Origin: Planctomycetota bacterium
GTDB lineage: Bacteria; Planctomycetota; Planctomycetia; Pirellulales; Lacipirellulaceae
Length of the DNA: 13,753 bases
Assembly (NCBI GenBank): GCA_022614705.1
Contig: JAKEIB010000066.1
Location: 1-13,753 of the forward strand
Direction: 5' to 3'
Each line of letters starts with the position of its first letter. Position 1 is the stretch's first letter. The position numbers and the translations under genes are program-made. The notes below the pieces were generated by a model that did no database searches, was not told the origin of the DNA, and was given only the letters and a program-made list of their open reading frames with translations. Shown here one piece after another: positions 13,026-13,753 of the stretch.

Positions 13026-13490
13026 TCAGCCTTCGCCGCCGTCATCCATCAGCAGCGATTCTTGCAGCAGCTCGACTTCGCGCCAATCGTGACGGTCGAC
13101 GTCGTCGAGCAGTTGCCGCAATTCGTCGCACACCTGTTCAAAGCGAGGCTCTTCCCATTCCTTGATGTCGTTGAGCTCGGGCATCAACGTGCGCAGCCGG
13201 GCGCGGAATCGCCCATGATCCTTCTCCAATCGCTCGATGCGATCTTGGAAGTACGGCTTGGCATCGATAACCTCGTTCATGTAGCCGCCTTCTTCTTCAA
13301 TCGAGATCACACGCTCCAGGTGACGCTGGAACGACTTGATCGTAAATTGCAGACTCGAAAGTTTGCGCGGCATGCTTACCGCCGGCGCCTGCCAGTGGAT
13401 CGTAACTCGCAAAGCCTGCTTGATGTGCTCCAGAACCTGATGCTCCATACAAGCGGCCGAAGCCGTCGAATTGCCTTGTAACATCGGCAT
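13026..13490 (-). CDS. Hemerythrin-like domain protein
   Basis: The 154-residue all-helical product resembles planctomycete proteins of the hemerythrin HHE group. Candidate metal-ligand blocks occur in helical segments: LEHIKQAL and IHWQ (His22, His32), FQRHLERVISIEEEGGYM (His57 and Glu65-67), RLEKDHGRF (His92) and VDRHDWREVELLQESL (His134, Glu138/140), ending in DDGGEG. Members bind a di-iron centre and may sense or store oxygen, nitric oxide or iron; which applies here is unknown. PRKLSSLQFTIKSFQRHLERV is typical of the subgroup as I remember it. The ATG at 13488-13490 has a strong GGAGG 8 nt before it; ATG at 13448 is a weaker alternative. It is monocistronic, ending in a strong terminator. 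csrA-2 lies next on the same strand. Confidence 0.75.
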   Translation of the reverse strand: MPMLQGNSTASAACMEHQVLEHIKQALRVTIHWQAPAVSMPRKLSSLQFTIKSFQRHLERVISIEEEGGYMNEVIDAKPYFQDRIERLEKDHGRFRARLRTLMPELNDIKEWEEPRFEQVCDELRQLLDDVDRHDWREVELLQESLLMDDGGEG

Positions 13491-13525
13491 GATTCATCCT
13501 CCAAACAATTGCAGCGGTTTTCCGT

Positions 13526-13564
13526 TGCGCGCTTCAGCGCGCACACGACGAACATCGCTCGTCG
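13526..13564. repeat. Two adjacent hairpins in the hemerythrin-gene leader
   Basis: TGCGCGC (13526-13532), loop TTCA, GCGCGCA (13537-13543) forms a perfect 7-bp stem. CGACGA (13546-13551) and TCGTCG (13559-13564) form a second. Both lie 36-75 nt upstream of the minus-strand start. They may belong to the 5' leader of the hemerythrin-like gene or be a small palindromic repeat. Confidence 0.4.
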
Positions 13565-13722
13565 ACGATTCGTCCTACGGTGTACCGCGAATCCTGCGTT
13601 TGAATACTGACTAGTTGAAAACCGACTAGATCGAAGCGGGGTAATGGATGGATATGGCCCATCGCAATAAATCTGCAACATTGGCCTGGACAAGTACATA
13701 ATATCATGGGACAAGGCGCGCC

Positions 13723-13753
13723 ATGAGCGTAGGCGCCTATTCGACGTGTGAGA
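13723..13753 (+). CDS. Possible start of a gene running off the right edge
   Basis: An ATG at 13723 is preceded by AAGG 7 nt upstream and by TAATAT (13698-13703). The frame stays open to the edge and encodes MSVGAYSTCE. Ten codons are too few to judge. It would be divergent from the hemerythrin-like gene. TAGGCGCCTA (13730-13739), a perfect palindrome, lies within it. Confidence 0.15.
   Translation, partial: MSVGAYSTCE

Noticed and set aside
12689..13165. 158-residue plus-strand frame between csrA-2 and the hemerythrin-like gene
   Set aside because: It runs through a strong minus-strand terminator and antisense of the next gene; low-complexity Arg-rich end and no homology seen.
13376..13714. 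112-residue minus-strand frame at the right end
   Set aside because: It overlaps the hemerythrin-like gene, which has a strong Shine-Dalgarno sequence and family resemblance; the frame passes through hairpins and has odd Arg/Cys/Ser composition.

Overview
The window looks like a stretch of chromosome from a GC-rich planctomycete, most likely of the Pirellulales type. This rests on gene style rather than on any marker gene. The signs are a PEP-CTERM protein with a GDCPAGC box, a PSP1-domain protein with a Cys-rich tail, a secreted multi-module DUF11-like protein, lipoproteins with Pro/Ala-rich tails, CsrA proteins with long C-terminal extensions, a hemerythrin-like protein of the kind seen in that phylum, many starts without a clear Shine-Dalgarno sequence, and small palindromic repeats between genes. 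I see no rRNA, tRNA, CRISPR array, transposase or phage gene.

Layout, left to right. (1) 1-2195 (+): the 3' end of a PEP-CTERM surface protein overlaps the start of leuD by 4 nt; leuD is followed after 3 nt by a secreted beta-propeller-like protein. (2) 2257-2571 (+): a small TPR protein, preceded by a CTCTGTG-type interspersed repeat. It converges, across strong hairpins, on (3) a PSP1-domain gene (2693-3253, -). (4) 3254-3458: the intergene carrying two inverted copies of a palindromic repeat. (5) bioB (3459-4508, +), apparently alone. (6) 4743-7292 (+): a large secreted DUF11-like protein whose leader holds three copies of a GTTTAYCG box. (7) 7304-7927 (+): a toxin-first type II toxin-antitoxin pair with a promoter and operator palindrome directly in front. 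(8) 8123-9142 (+): a lipoprotein behind a perfect TATAAT. (9) 9391-9804 (+): a possible structured RNA leader and then a first csrA, followed by a terminator. (10) 10148-12178 (+): an alpha/beta-hydrolase lipoprotein bracketed by copies of one palindromic repeat, the last of which supplies its stop codon. (11) 12270-12677 (-): a second csrA with a 75-90 residue tail. (12) 13026-13490 (-): a hemerythrin-like protein with its own terminator. The right edge has a divergent leader and possibly the first codons of another + gene.

The genes are mostly independent housekeeping and envelope units: leucine biosynthesis, biotin synthesis and exported proteins. The two csrA copies sit about 2.5 kb apart, converging around a lipase-like lipoprotein, and form the most suggestive regulatory arrangement. 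The most interesting non-coding signals are the nested stems upstream of csrA-1, the promoter/operator overlap of the toxin-antitoxin pair, and several repeat families. I do not see convincing evidence of a completely new multi-gene system.
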